Numbered from the stretch's first letter, positions 1-8,954 are shown. The stretch is 64,000 nt of DNA from Clostridiales bacterium (GCA_017617525.1 JAFZWA010000006.1:143974-207973), one strand, 5' to 3'. The notes: generated by a model from the sequence alone, not told the origin. Made by a program: numbers and translations.

Positions 1-440
1 ACCGTGTCACCGGAGCCTTCGATCTCTTTCATATCAAAGCCCTTAAGCTTGTCTTTGAGCTCCAGAACGATCCTCTCCGCGGACTTCTTGCCGAGTCCTT
101 TTACCGAGCATATCTTCTTGATATCGCCCTGCAGAACAGCGACCGCGAGTTCAGAAGGACGAAGGACTTCAACGACACCGATCGCGCTCTTCGGACCAAC
201 ACCACTTACGGTAAGCAGAAGCTCGAACATGTCCTGATCTTCCGGTTCCGGGAAACCGTAAAGCGCGATCAGGTCCTCTCTTACATAGTGATACGTATAT
301 ACGCAGACCTCATCACCGATATGACCGATCCTGCCCTGCAAAAGCAACGGCATATAGATCTTATAGCCGATGCCGTTATTCTCGATCACGATATTCTCTC
401 CGCGGGCGGATACAAAGGTTCCCTTAATATATGCGTACAT
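1..440 (-). CDS. ruvA: Holliday junction branch migration protein RuvA (3' part missing)
   Basis: RuvA binds Holliday junctions and loads the RuvB motor. The 146 codons visible begin MYAYIKGTFVSARGENI and show the N-terminal OB-fold, followed by two helix-hairpin-helix motifs (LLTVSGVGPKS and VKGLGKKSAERI). The frame is open to base 1, so the flexible C-terminal RuvB-binding domain lies outside the window. Its ATG shares one base with the TGA of ruvC (TGATG), so the two are probably translationally coupled. This is the usual ruvC-ruvA order of Clostridia; ruvB is expected next but is not seen. Confidence 0.95.
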   Translation of the reverse strand, partial: MYAYIKGTFVSARGENIVIENNGIGYKIYMPLLLQGRIGHIGDEVCVYTYHYVREDLIALYGFPEPEDQDMFELLLTVSGVGPKSAIGVVEVLRPSELAVAVLQGDIKKICSVKGLGKKSAERIVLELKDKLKGFDMKEIEGSGDT

Positions 441-976
441 CAGACATCCCACTCCTTCTTTCCATAACGTCCGTATTGATAGCCGGAAACGGCCTTAAAT
501 GCATCATTGATGCCGGTATGCGCCTGACAGATACAGATCGCGAGCGCGTCCGTAACATCGTCGGGCTTCGGCAATTCTTTAAGATTCAGGAGCATCTTTA
601 CCATCTGAGATACCTGGTTCTTATCGGCTCTACCGTAACCTGTGACCGCCTGCTTGATCTGCATCGGCGTATATTCGAATACCGGAACATTGGCTTCCGC
701 CGCCGCCAGGATCTCAACGCCTCTGGCCTGCGCGGTACCGATCGCCGTTGTCGTATTTCTTTCGAAGAATAATTCCTCGATCGCCATCACATCCGGATGA
801 TGACGCTCCATAAGAACGTCCAGCTGCTGATGAAGCGTCAGAAGTCTTTGTTCAAACGGGGTATGTGCTTTTGTCGTGATCGCGCCGTAATCAAGCACGG
901 TAAAGTGGTTCTTCTCATAAGAGACGACACCAAAACCCGTAATCGCATATCCCGGATCGATACCCAGAATGACCAT
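440..976 (-). CDS. ruvC: Crossover junction endodeoxyribonuclease RuvC
   Basis: RuvC resolves Holliday junctions by paired metal-dependent nicks. The 178-aa length is typical. The RNase H-like acidic residues are visible: D7 in GIDPGYAITGFG, E67/E68 in AIEELFFERN, and D140 and D143 in KPDDVTDALAIC. The first gene of a ruvC-ruvA unit, it lies downstream of a good promoter at 1019-1047 and starts with ATG after an AAGGAGT-like site. Nothing is missing. Confidence 0.97.
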   Translation of the reverse strand: MVILGIDPGYAITGFGVVSYEKNHFTVLDYGAITTKAHTPFEQRLLTLHQQLDVLMERHHPDVMAIEELFFERNTTTAIGTAQARGVEILAAAEANVPVFEYTPMQIKQAVTGYGRADKNQVSQMVKMLLNLKELPKPDDVTDALAICICQAHTGINDAFKAVSGYQYGRYGKKEWDV

Positions 977-1018
977 AAAAGTACTCCTTAAGCAAATCTG
1001 AACATTCGTTCTTTTAGC

Positions 1019-1047
1019 ATTATAACAATCATTTTCTGCCTTCGCAA
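1019..1047 (-). promoter_or_regulatory. Probable sigma-A promoter of ruvC-ruvA
   Basis: Read on the minus strand: TTGCGA, 17-base spacer, TATAAT, with a TG one base before the -10. It lies in the 74-base gap between the pdp stop and ruvC, which implies that ruvCA can be transcribed separately from pdp. Confidence 0.6.
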
Positions 1048-1050
1048 CCG

Positions 1051-2379
1051 TTAAGAAGAAATCACTTCAATGATCTCATCGGGCGGCGTAACAGGGCTAT
1101 CCGAGATCTCGTAGGCATCATTCATCTTAAAGAGCGCCTCATCCACACGGTCATCGGAAACAGGATTTTTGGTTCCGACATACAGCGTGAAAAGCTCTTC
1201 TCCGCGAGAAACCTTATCCCCGATCTTCTTATGGAGCCTGATGCCCGCGCCCATATCGATGACATCTTCTTTGGTCATCCTGCCCGCACCGAGAAGACAC
1301 GAAGCCTCTCCGACAGTAAGCGCGTCGCAAGCAGATATATAGCCGCTCTTATCGGCATATACCGTCATGATCTCAACCGGTCGGTCAACAAATACCGGCG
1401 TTCCGTCGGACTGAAGCATTCCGCCCTGAGAAAGCAGGAGTTCACCGAATCTCTCGAACGCCTCTCCGCTCTTGATCTTCTCTTCACAAGCATCCATGAG
1501 CTCCTGCTTTGTCTTTCCCTTTCCGATGTCAGTAAGCGCCAGCATCTCGGAAGCCATCGTCAGAACGACTTTCTTAACATCTTCTTTTCCATGTCCCTGA
1601 AGGACACTTACGACTTCATACATCTCAAGGATGTTTCCGACCATCTCGCCCAAAGGCTGCTTCATCGATGACATAACGACAGTTACGGGCTTACCGGCAA
1701 GTTTACCGATTGAGATCATTCTCCTGGCAAGTTCTTTTGCCGAATCCGTATCTTTCATAAAAGCACCGCTGCCGCACGTTACATCGAGAACGATCGCGTC
1801 CGCGCCGCCCGCTATTTTCTTACTCATGATACTTGAAGCGATGAGCGGGATCGATGGAACGGTTCCCGTAACGTCACGAAGCGCATAGAGATATTTGTCG
1901 CACGGCGCGAGGTCCGAGGTCTGGCCGCCGAGGAGCATGCCGCACTTATCGATCTTATTCTTAAACTCAGAAGGATCTACGGAAGTATTAAAGCCTTCGA
2001 TCGATTCAAACTTATCGATCGTTCCGCCAGTAAAGCCCAATCCTCTTCCCGAGAGCTTGACGCAAGGCACTCCAAAGGAAGCAACGATAGGAAGAAGGAT
2101 CGGAGTGACTTTATCACCGACTCCGCCCGTACTGTGCTTATCGACTTTAGTTCCCGGGATATCAGACAGATCACAGATCTTTCCGGATCTGGACATGGCG
2201 ATCGTAAGGTCTGCCGTTTCCTGATCGGTCATGCCCTTCCAAAGGACCGCCATAAGAAAAGCCGAGATCTGATAATCGGGGATCGACTTATCGGTAACTC
2301 CGGTCACGAAGAACTCGATCTCCTCACACGAAAGCTCACCGCCGTCACGCTTCTTTTCGATCAATTCAAGCATATTCAC
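1051..2379 (-). CDS. pdp: Pyrimidine-nucleoside phosphorylase
   Basis: Catalyses phosphorolysis of uridine, thymidine and deoxyuridine in pyrimidine salvage. The phosphate and nucleoside-binding signatures KHSTGGVGDK (about residue 80) and SGRGLGFTGGTIDK are intact, as is the C-terminal barrel-sandwich domain ending the catalytic chain (RLHKKIGDKVSRGEELFTLY). The start chosen is the GTG at 2379, nine bases after AAGGAGG, which gives 442 aa beginning (V)NMLELIEKKRDGGELS as in the family. An upstream in-frame ATG at 2421 would lie ahead of the probable -10 at 2413-2418, so it is rejected. The subfamily pattern fits Pdp of Gram-positives better than enteric DeoA; thymidine phosphorylase remains an alternative label. 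Confidence 0.93.
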   Translation of the reverse strand: MNMLELIEKKRDGGELSCEEIEFFVTGVTDKSIPDYQISAFLMAVLWKGMTDQETADLTIAMSRSGKICDLSDIPGTKVDKHSTGGVGDKVTPILLPIVASFGVPCVKLSGRGLGFTGGTIDKFESIEGFNTSVDPSEFKNKIDKCGMLLGGQTSDLAPCDKYLYALRDVTGTVPSIPLIASSIMSKKIAGGADAIVLDVTCGSGAFMKDTDSAKELARRMISIGKLAGKPVTVVMSSMKQPLGEMVGNILEMYEVVSVLQGHGKEDVKKVVLTMASEMLALTDIGKGKTKQELMDACEEKIKSGEAFERFGELLLSQGGMLQSDGTPVFVDRPVEIMTVYADKSGYISACDALTVGEASCLLGAGRMTKEDVIDMGAGIRLHKKIGDKVSRGEELFTLYVGTKNPVSDDRVDEALFKMNDAYEISDSPVTPPDEIIEVISS

Positions 2380-2412
2380 GGGACAGATCCTCCTTAATGC
2401 ATCATACTGATA

Positions 2413-2418
2413 TTGTAC
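2413..2418 (-). promoter_or_regulatory. Extended -10 element of pdp
   Basis: On the minus strand TACAAT is preceded by TG at the extended -10 spacing, giving a leader of about 27 bases to the GTG at 2379. I see no convincing -35. Confidence 0.35.
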
Positions 2419-2428
2419 CATTTTATGT

Positions 2429-2456
2429 TGGTTTCTCTTTCGATTATGTTAGAATA
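2429..2456 (+). promoter_or_regulatory. Probable promoter of the Gfo/Idh/MocA gene
   Basis: TTGGTT, 16 bases, TAGAAT, with an upstream TG (extended -10). It is back to back with the pdp promoter in the 109-base divergent gap. Confidence 0.4.
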
Positions 2457-2488
2457 TCGGTATAGTTTCAAAAAAGAGAGGGCGGAAT

Positions 2489-3637
2489 ATGCCGGACAAC
2501 GCAGAAATGAACAGATTAAAAGTCGCCATCATCGGATGCGGCAGAGTCAGCGAAAAGCACATTCGCGCGGTAACCGGTCTTTCTGACCGTCTGACGCTTT
2601 GCGCTCTGGCAGATACCAATCCGGACGCCCCTTCTTCTCTTTTAAAGGCCTGCAAAAAGAAGATCAAGAAGTACAGTGAAGTCACTGCTTCCTTAAAGAC
2701 ATATATCGATTACAAGGAGATGCTTAGCGCGGAAAAGCCTGACATCGTCGCGATCACGGTTCCTTCCGGACTTCATTTCCAGATTGCGAAGGACTGCCTC
2801 GAAGCTGGATGCCATATCCTTCTTGAAAAGCCCATGACCATGAGCAACAAGACTTCCCGTGAACTCTATGAGCTCGCTGATTCCAAAGGCCTTCGTATCG
2901 CGATGGGACATATCTACAGATACTTCCCGATCGTTTCTCTTCTTCACGAAGACATGGCAAACGGAGTGTTCGGCAAGGTCGGTCACGGCTCTGTTATTGT
3001 CCGCTGGGGACATGATAACGATTACTACAAGCAGGCCGCTTGGCGCGGAACCTGGAAAAGCGATGGCGGCGCTTTGATGAATCAGACAGTCCACGCCCTG
3101 GATCTCATGTGTTATCTCATGAATTCCGAAGCCAAAAGTGTCAACGGCATGATCGCCAACCGTTTTCGTGAAATGGAAGCCGAAGATACCGCGATGGGCG
3201 TTTTTACCTTCTCGAACGGCGCTCTCTGTCAGGTCGAAGGAACCACCGCTACATCTCCGAAAGATCACGAAGCGTCTTTCTTTATCAACGCAGAAAAAGC
3301 GGCGATCCGTATTTCTCTTCGAAAAGGAAAGCCGTCCTATTCCATTACGACGATCAAAGGCAAGAATCTTGCTTTCAAATACTTAAGAAGATATATCAAG
3401 CAAAATGGTCTGAAGTACCTGATCGCGGTCGCTAAGAATCCGCATTACGGCATCTATACCGATCTTCACAAGGCGATCACCACGTACACTTCTCCTGTCG
3501 CGGACGGCAGATCCGGTTATCTGGCTGTCGACATGGTACTGGGCTTCTATCGTTCCGTCTTAAAGAAGACAGAAACAGAATTGCCACTTCCTAACGAGTT
3601 TAAGATCGAGGAAATGGCAAAACTGGAAATTCGTTAA
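2489..3637 (+). CDS. Gfo/Idh/MocA family oxidoreductase
   Basis: A 382-aa NAD(P)-dependent dehydrogenase-like protein. The N-terminal Rossmann fold begins VAIIGCGRVSEKH (residues 13-24), and the family lysine sits in LLEKPMTMS (EKP at 113-115). A substrate-side segment, WRGTWKSDGGALMNQTVHALD, carries the usual Gly/His positions of the C-terminal alpha/beta domain. The substrate is not evident; relatives act on sugars, inositols and UDP-sugar acids. It stands alone, convergent with the following minus-strand gene 27 bases away. The start follows GAGAGGGCGGAAT; a second ATG at codon 7 lacks its own site. Confidence 0.85.
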   Translation: MPDNAEMNRLKVAIIGCGRVSEKHIRAVTGLSDRLTLCALADTNPDAPSSLLKACKKKIKKYSEVTASLKTYIDYKEMLSAEKPDIVAITVPSGLHFQIAKDCLEAGCHILLEKPMTMSNKTSRELYELADSKGLRIAMGHIYRYFPIVSLLHEDMANGVFGKVGHGSVIVRWGHDNDYYKQAAWRGTWKSDGGALMNQTVHALDLMCYLMNSEAKSVNGMIANRFREMEAEDTAMGVFTFSNGALCQVEGTTATSPKDHEASFFINAEKAAIRISLRKGKPSYSITTIKGKNLAFKYLRRYIKQNGLKYLIAVAKNPHYGIYTDLHKAITTYTSPVADGRSGYLAVDMVLGFYRSVLKKTETELPLPNEFKIEEMAKLEIR

Positions 3638-3664
3638 TTCACTTATTCTGCTTCAAAAGCACTA

Positions 3665-5476
3665 TCAGGGATCCTGCTCAATTTCATTCGGGTCGGCAGG
3701 CTGCTGATTTGATGTCTCAGAGCTCGAATCTGAAGAGGACGGCGTCTCAGACGGAGCCGGCGTTTCGGATGTTTCCGAGCTCGACGGTGTCTCAGATGGT
3801 GCCGGTGTTTCTGATGTTTCCGAGCTCGACGGTGTCTCAGACGGTGCCGGTGTCTCGATCGTCTCAGAAGAGGTTTCCTGCGGAGTCGTCTCTGCCGGTG
3901 TAGTCTCAGACGAAGAATCTACAGGCTGAGTGACGATCTCGGTAGTCGGTGTTACAGGTTCTGTATCATCCGGTACCGGAGCAGTCGGAACAGGTGTCGG
4001 ATCGATAAACTCAGTCGGGCTGACCTCACCGATCGTCGGGTCTTCGTTCGAGATCATTTCGAGCGGAACATAACCCATCAGGCCGTTTTCCTTACGAACT
4101 TTCGCGAAATTGTCATTGCTGGCAAGAAGCGTTACGGCTTCACCACGAGAAAGAGTATCGATCACCTGGCTGTCCAGGGACTCTTCTACATAAAGGGAGG
4201 TCTCGTCGTAGAGGCAGTATACAACTATGCCGACATTCTCCTCGATCTGTTCGGTGCTGTCCGGAACATCGATGGAATTGAGTCTTCCCGTCCAATGGCT
4301 GATATTGAAAAGAACATACATACCCGTATATCCGATCACGCCGGAAACAAGGAAGATCAAGAATCCGATCAGAACGTACTTCCACGGAGAATTCTTCTTC
4401 TCCTTGTTCTTACGCTCCTTTTTCGGCTTCTCGTCGATCTCATAATCATCTTCATCGTCATCGTAATCGTCATCTTCATCGGAAAGATCCGCATCGTCCA
4501 TGAGCTGCTGGCTCATCTGATGACGCAGCTCATCAGACTGGATCGTCGGTGCATCAGCGGCGGCAGCCGCCATCGGAGCAGCTACAGGAGCCGCCGCGGC
4601 TACAGGCTTTGACGCTACGGAAAGATCATTACTTACCGCTGCGGCCTCAATATCTGCATCTCCCGGAAGGAGCAAGGTGCTTTCCACGCGGATAACGATT
4701 GCGGTAAGACCTGCCTTTACGCCTTCTTCCATGGCAGTGTGAACAAGATCAGCTGCTTTTGTTTCCGGCTGAGTCGGACGTGCAATCACGGTACCGAGCT
4801 TCTGGATCTTGACCTCCTGATCAAGACCTGTACCGATCATGACCAGTTCGTCTCCATCCATAAGTTTCAGATGTACTTTCTTATCCGGAAGGACCTCACC
4901 ATCCTGAGCGAAGCGGCCTAAATACTGGGTCAGTTCATTTCTTCCCTCGTGCTGGAATTCTGCTTCCTTCGGGATAGCGCCCATCTGTACATAACGATGA
5001 GCGACGGTCTGATTCTCGGTAAGAGAGATCAGTTTGCCCTGACGGAACATCCAGATATGTGTATTACCGATATTCAGGACACGGAGCGTGTCACCTTCGA
5101 TGATCACCATGGACATGGAAACCTGGATCTTCGCGCCGTTATGCTTCACCGACTCATTGCAGACGGTGTTATTCAGTACGGTTACGACCTGGTTGGTAAA
5201 GCTTTCATAATCCAGAACGCTCATCAGCTGTGTCTGAGCGCAGAGCTCCTGCATCTTCGCAAGAACCGTCTGAAGGGTCATTGCCGCAAGTGTATCTTCT
5301 CCCTGAGCGGAGAAAAGAGCACAGATCTGAATAGGCGCGGTCGACTTCGCCGAACGCACATAGGAAGAACCATATTCGTTTGCCATACGATAAAGGCTGT
5401 GGAAGAATACATTCTCCTGATTCTTACCCTGAACCTGATTGGTTTCGCAAACTGCTGCAGATGATGTCTTACTCAT
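3665..5476 (-). CDS. Membrane protein: degenerate PP2C-like domain, TM helix, SH3-like domain
   Basis: 603 aa from an ATG after GGGGGGAAG, one base beyond the stop of the LCP gene, so co-transcribed with it. Residues about 20-270 read as a PPM/PP2C fold: VLNIGNTHIWMFRQGKLISLTENQT, ELTQYLGRF and DELVMIGTGLDQEV match the order of PP2C motifs. The metal-binding aspartates are lost, however: DGxxG is absent, GDS reads GNT, SDG reads GTG and the final DN reads GL. Then come an Ala-rich linker, an Asp/Glu run, Lys-rich stop-transfer, one TM helix (about 365-391), an SH3-like domain (about 413-475, ending NGLMGYVPLEMI) and a Ser/Thr/Pro/Glu tail with 15-aa repeats. Inference: an inactive phosphatase-like receptor facing the cytoplasm with a wall-facing SH3 domain. 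Function unknown. Confidence 0.75.
   Translation of the reverse strand: MSKTSSAAVCETNQVQGKNQENVFFHSLYRMANEYGSSYVRSAKSTAPIQICALFSAQGEDTLAAMTLQTVLAKMQELCAQTQLMSVLDYESFTNQVVTVLNNTVCNESVKHNGAKIQVSMSMVIIEGDTLRVLNIGNTHIWMFRQGKLISLTENQTVAHRYVQMGAIPKEAEFQHEGRNELTQYLGRFAQDGEVLPDKKVHLKLMDGDELVMIGTGLDQEVKIQKLGTVIARPTQPETKAADLVHTAMEEGVKAGLTAIVIRVESTLLLPGDADIEAAAVSNDLSVASKPVAAAAPVAAPMAAAAADAPTIQSDELRHQMSQQLMDDADLSDEDDDYDDDEDDYEIDEKPKKERKNKEKKNSPWKYVLIGFLIFLVSGVIGYTGMYVLFNISHWTGRLNSIDVPDSTEQIEENVGIVVYCLYDETSLYVEESLDSQVIDTLSRGEAVTLLASNDNFAKVRKENGLMGYVPLEMISNEDPTIGEVSPTEFIDPTPVPTAPVPDDTEPVTPTTEIVTQPVDSSSETTPAETTPQETSSETIETPAPSETPSSSETSETPAPSETPSSSETSETPAPSETPSSSDSSSETSNQQPADPNEIEQDP
3741..3860. repeat. 45-bp tandem repeat in the tail of the PP2C-like/SH3 gene
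   Basis: Two full near-identical 45-base units (3741-3785, 3786-3830) and a partial third. Each encodes 15 residues of the pattern SETPAPSETPSSSET. The units are close enough in base sequence to allow slippage or recombination. Confidence 0.85.
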
Positions 5477-5477
5477 A

Positions 5478-6599
5478 TTATGCTTCCCCCCAGATAAAAC
5501 GATGAAGATCCGCGAGCTGAGTATCCCAGTCAACGATCATCATCCATGGATTGTCCTGAACATGGAACATTCCATCGGCAGGTGCACGATATTCTTTTAC
5601 ATTATCGAGAACATCGATCGTGTCGAGAGCAACACGCATGATGTCCATCGCGGTCATATTCGTTTCAAACATTCCGGCCGAGTCTTCAAGAAGCGCTGCC
5701 TGGTCTACTCTTCCGTAGTCAGCAACCTTTTTGATCAGAGCAAGTGCCAGCGTACGTTGACGTCCGGAACGGACATAGTCGGAGTCAAGGCTTCTGATAC
5801 GAGCCCAGGAAGTTGCCTGGATACCGTTAAGGAGCTGCTTTCCTTCATGAGAAAGGAGCGGACAGTCTTTTCCGAGCAGACGGTTTTCTTCAAGAATGCC
5901 CTGGTTGGCGTACTTAACCTCACCTGCGGTAACATCGATCTCGATACCGCCGACCATATCGATAACATCAGCGGAACTTCCGAAATCGAGCATGACGAAA
6001 CGCTGGATATCCAGACCGAAATTGTCGTTGATCGTGTTGATCAGAAGACCGACTCCGCCATACGCGTAAGCGTGTGTCAACTTATCGGTAGAAGATTTAC
6101 CCTCGATCTTAACGCCTGTATCACGCATCAAGGAGATCATCTTCAGAGAATCATTACGATGATCGATCGAAACGATCAGGATCGCGTCGGCACGGCAGGT
6201 AACGTCATTCGTACCACGGGCGTCGATACCGAAAACGAGGATATTCTCAACCTTACTGTCCTTCTGGGCGACTTTCTTGATCGGATACTTCTGGTTAACG
6301 TATACGCGTGTATGTCCGCCTTCTGCCCATGAAGATGCTACATCTCCGGAATTGAGGTCAACATTGTCGAGATTATCGAATTCGATCGTTTCATACTGAT
6401 CTTTACTTACGAACGGTGTATTTACAAAGCCGACAGCGCCCATAAGACGATATACGTAAATGAACGCGCCTAATCCCAGACCGAGAACCGCACAGAGAAT
6501 GAAGCACAAAACACGGATCACGATACGGATCTTTGACTTCTGCGGTTTACTATTTTCCGTTCCTCCATTGGAACGCTTGTCTTTAGTATTAGAATTCAT
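5478..6599 (-). CDS. LCP (LytR-CpsA-Psr) family wall polymer ligase
   Basis: LCP enzymes transfer teichoic acid or other glycopolymers from lipid carriers to peptidoglycan. 373 aa: a basic cytoplasmic head, one TM helix (about residues 25-47), and an extracellular LCP domain with VFGIDARG, DAILIVSID, SLMRDT (the arginine that contacts polyprenyl phosphate), KLTHAYAYGG and ARIRSLDSDYVRSGRQR. The start is the ATG at 6599 after GAAAGGGAAA. It is the first gene of a two-gene unit with the PP2C-like/SH3 protein, suggesting a shared envelope role. Confidence 0.9.
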   Translation of the reverse strand: MNSNTKDKRSNGGTENSKPQKSKIRIVIRVLCFILCAVLGLGLGAFIYVYRLMGAVGFVNTPFVSKDQYETIEFDNLDNVDLNSGDVASSWAEGGHTRVYVNQKYPIKKVAQKDSKVENILVFGIDARGTNDVTCRADAILIVSIDHRNDSLKMISLMRDTGVKIEGKSSTDKLTHAYAYGGVGLLINTINDNFGLDIQRFVMLDFGSSADVIDMVGGIEIDVTAGEVKYANQGILEENRLLGKDCPLLSHEGKQLLNGIQATSWARIRSLDSDYVRSGRQRTLALALIKKVADYGRVDQAALLEDSAGMFETNMTAMDIMRVALDTIDVLDNVKEYRAPADGMFHVQDNPWMMIVDWDTQLADLHRFIWGEA

Positions 6600-6625
6600 A
6601 TATTTTCCCTTTCTTAACATGCACC

Positions 6626-6654
6626 ATATTACCCGATTTGCCATTACTTTTCAA
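6626..6654 (-). promoter_or_regulatory. Probable promoter of the LCP / PP2C-like operon
   Basis: Minus strand: TTGAAA, 17 bases, TAATAT, ending about 27 bases ahead of the LCP start codon. Confidence 0.5.
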
Positions 6655-6683
6655 TGTTATGCTTGATATTCCGCACGTTATGT

Positions 6684-6689
6684 TACAAT
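6684..6689 (+). promoter_or_regulatory. Extended -10 of the DUF3048 lipoprotein gene
   Basis: TACAAT with TG at the extended position, 33 bases before the ATG. A poor TTGATA lies 15 bases upstream. Confidence 0.4.
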
Positions 6690-6722
6690 AGAGTCATATT
6701 ATTTGTTTTAAGGAGAGAGCAA

Positions 6723-7937
6723 ATGAAAAAGCAACTCATTAAGATCGTGTCTCTTTCGATGTCACTGATGCTTTTCGCGTCGCCTCTTATCGCATGCGGA
6801 AAGAAAGAATCTGAATCCGTTTCTTACGAAACATGGTGGACATCAGAGTCGACCGAAGATTCCGGCGAAGTGACTACAACCGAGACTGAGGCTCCGACAA
6901 CAACTTCAGAAACAACTCAGGCACTTCCGACAGATGTCATCGAGAACCCGTACACAGGTCTTCTCGAAATGGATGTCGCTAACAAAGGCAAAAGAGGCAT
7001 CGGTATCACCATCAACAACTGCAAGGTAGCCAACCCGCAGCGTGGTACAAGCGAAGCTTCCGTTATTTTCGAATATGAGACAGAGGGCGGCCAGACCAGA
7101 CTTCTCTGCATCTACCCGGATATTTCCAAGGTACCGCTCGTCGGCGCTGTAAGATCCGGTCGTGTTAATTCCGCGGATATGTGCGCAGGCACAGGCGCTA
7201 TCTTCGTATGCTGGGGCGCTGACTATACTGCCGTTCCGAGCCACGTAAAGAACAACAATATCACATGGATGGATCTCAACAACTACATCTACGACTCCAT
7301 GCGTGGCCATGACGCTGAGGAAGTTCCGGAAGGACGCTTCTGCTGGCGTGATCGCGAATGGATGAACGAGCCCGGCCACAGAACAGGTATCGAGCACTGC
7401 GGCGTTACACGCGGTGACTTTATCCTCAAGTGCGCAGATAAGCTCGGCATCGATATCAGCGGTGATACAGAAAGACTCTTCAATTTCGTTGAAGACGGTA
7501 CCGCTTCCATGAAGGACGCTAAGCCTTGCTCCGAGATCAATGTCTATATGTCCGGAACAAACGACGACGCTCTGTTCGTATATAATGAGCAGGAAAAGGT
7601 CTACTACAAGAGCCAGTACAACGGCGATCCGCAAATGGACTGCAATGTTGACAAGCAGATCAGCTTCACAAACGTATTCGCCCTCTACTGCCCGATCAAC
7701 TTGAGACCCGGTGAAAGCGGCGGTGAGCGTCATAAGGACATCCACATGGAAGAAGGCGGCAAAGGCTACTATGTTTCCAACGGTAAGCTCGAAGAGATCA
7801 CCTGGACAAAGCCGACACCGAACGATCAGATCAAGTGCTTCGACAAAGACGGTAAGGAAATCGAAGTCAACGCCGGTAAGTCCTACATCTGCATCGTAGA
7901 TACTGACTTCTATGAGAAGACAACTTACAAGGGTTGA
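6723..7937 (+). CDS. DUF3048 (YerB-type) lipoprotein
   Basis: 404 aa. A lipoprotein signal peptide ends in the lipobox LIAC with Cys25, followed by a Thr/Glu/Ser linker (about 30-75). The DUF3048 core contains GIGITINNCKVANPQRGTSEASVIFEYETEGG and PLVGAVRSGRVNSADM in the family order; the conserved Arg and acidic residues are present. The start follows AAGGAGAG. The biochemical role of DUF3048 proteins is not established. It is divergent from the LCP operon and has its own promoter and a strong terminator, so monocistronic. Confidence 0.88.
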   Translation: MKKQLIKIVSLSMSLMLFASPLIACGKKESESVSYETWWTSESTEDSGEVTTTETEAPTTTSETTQALPTDVIENPYTGLLEMDVANKGKRGIGITINNCKVANPQRGTSEASVIFEYETEGGQTRLLCIYPDISKVPLVGAVRSGRVNSADMCAGTGAIFVCWGADYTAVPSHVKNNNITWMDLNNYIYDSMRGHDAEEVPEGRFCWRDREWMNEPGHRTGIEHCGVTRGDFILKCADKLGIDISGDTERLFNFVEDGTASMKDAKPCSEINVYMSGTNDDALFVYNEQEKVYYKSQYNGDPQMDCNVDKQISFTNVFALYCPINLRPGESGGERHKDIHMEEGGKGYYVSNGKLEEITWTKPTPNDQIKCFDKDGKEIEVNAGKSYICIVDTDFYEKTTYKG

Positions 7938-7960
7938 TCAGAAAACAACTGAAATAACAA

Positions 7961-7988
7961 AAGGAGCGGCAGATGTCGCTCCTTTTTT
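7961..7988 (+). terminator. Intrinsic terminator after the DUF3048 gene
   Basis: Eight-base-pair stem AAGGAGCG/CGCTCCTT with an 8-base loop, then a T-run. The opposite strand has an A/T-rich flank, so it may also stop the convergent gene at 8013. Confidence 0.85.
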
Positions 7989-8012
7989 ATTCGCAAAATA
8001 GTGAATGAAAGA

Positions 8013-8372
8013 TCAGCCCTTCAGAACACCCGTAAGTTCCGAATAAGAAAGCGGGCGGATTATGACCTCTTCCTTGGTTTCATCGAGCTGATAAGGCTCA
8101 AGTGCTTTCATCGCCTTATCATAAGGAAGCATTCCGATGATCTTCTTCTCAGTTGTACTTAAGAACAACAGAATGAATCTGGGTGTTTCCGTATAGAAGT
8201 CATGAGGTTTCTTCAAAAGACGTGTAGCCACACCCTCGTTCAATGTAAAAGAACCTGCAGGATTACCGCCCTTATCCGTATCAAAGTTGTAGGATGGAAC
8301 GTACGCATTCACCCACAAAGGAGAGCCTGCTTTTTCTTTATCGGCTTCTTTACGACGATCAAAGATTCCCAT
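8013..8372 (-). CDS. Hypothetical 119-aa cytosolic protein, partner of VanZ
   Basis: Not recognised. Soluble, with no signal or TM segment; it begins with a charged head (MGIFDRRKEADKEKAG) followed by a beta-rich stretch with PSYNFDTDKGGNP and FILLFLSTTEKKIIGMLPYDKA. It has a strong GAGGAGG site that overlaps the end of the VanZ gene, whose stop is only three bases upstream of its ATG. Co-translation with VanZ is therefore likely, but a function cannot be assigned. Confidence 0.7.
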   Translation of the reverse strand: MGIFDRRKEADKEKAGSPLWVNAYVPSYNFDTDKGGNPAGSFTLNEGVATRLLKKPHDFYTETPRFILLFLSTTEKKIIGMLPYDKAMKALEPYQLDETKEEVIIRPLSYSELTGVLKG

Positions 8373-8375
8373 AGA

Positions 8376-8954
8376 TCAAACCTCCTCAACATGTGATTTA
8401 TCGGCGATCATATTGATCGATGATTTTCTGTTCTTCACGTAAATATAGATCGATACGACGACACGGATGATCAGCATGATCACGACAGCGCCGGAAAAAT
8501 CGAGAAATACATCAAAAAGGCTGGAAGAACGACCGGGCACAAAGATCTGGTGATACTCATCAGCCGCAGCGGAAAGTGCCGTGATCCAAAGAGATACTCC
8601 GATATAGACCTCATTATCGTTCTTAAGTTTATCGAGACGTCCGGAAGCAGGAGGATTCTCCCCTGTCTTTATGTGATTCGTCGCGAACATAGCGATATAA
8701 GAAAAAACGGAAAGTACCGTAAACTCGAAGATGTGCGCGCAGTTACGCACGATTTCTTCATTCACTGTAATATGGAAAATCTCAGCGATCTTTCTGATCA
8801 CATCCTGAGAACGCAGTGTCGACACATCCGCGGACTCCGCAGAAAGAGAAAAGATCACCGCCAGCCACCCGATGACGAGCAGCCACATGATGAACGCAAA
8901 AAGGAAGTATAACGGATGAAAGGTCGTTTTCGGTTTTTCCTGTGTCAGACCCAT
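8376..8954 (-). CDS. VanZ-like membrane protein
   Basis: 192 aa from the ATG at 8954 after AAGGAGAC. Four hydrophobic segments and the VanZ signatures are present: SLSAESAD after TM1, RNCAHIFEFTVLS, and DEYHQIFVPGRSSSLFDVFLDFSGA. VanZ-family proteins are polytopic; the name-giving member gives low-level teicoplanin resistance, but most are uncharacterised and nothing here suggests a van cluster. It is transcribed with the 119-aa protein from the promoter at 8987-9015. Confidence 0.85.
   Translation of the reverse strand: MGLTQEKPKTTFHPLYFLFAFIMWLLVIGWLAVIFSLSAESADVSTLRSQDVIRKIAEIFHITVNEEIVRNCAHIFEFTVLSVFSYIAMFATNHIKTGENPPASGRLDKLKNDNEVYIGVSLWITALSAAADEYHQIFVPGRSSSLFDVFLDFSGAVVIMLIIRVVVSIYIYVKNRKSSINMIADKSHVEEV

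Noticed and set aside
3741..3860. Short direct repeats as a CRISPR array
   Set aside because: The units are contiguous without spacers and encode an in-frame Ser/Pro/Thr peptide repeat.
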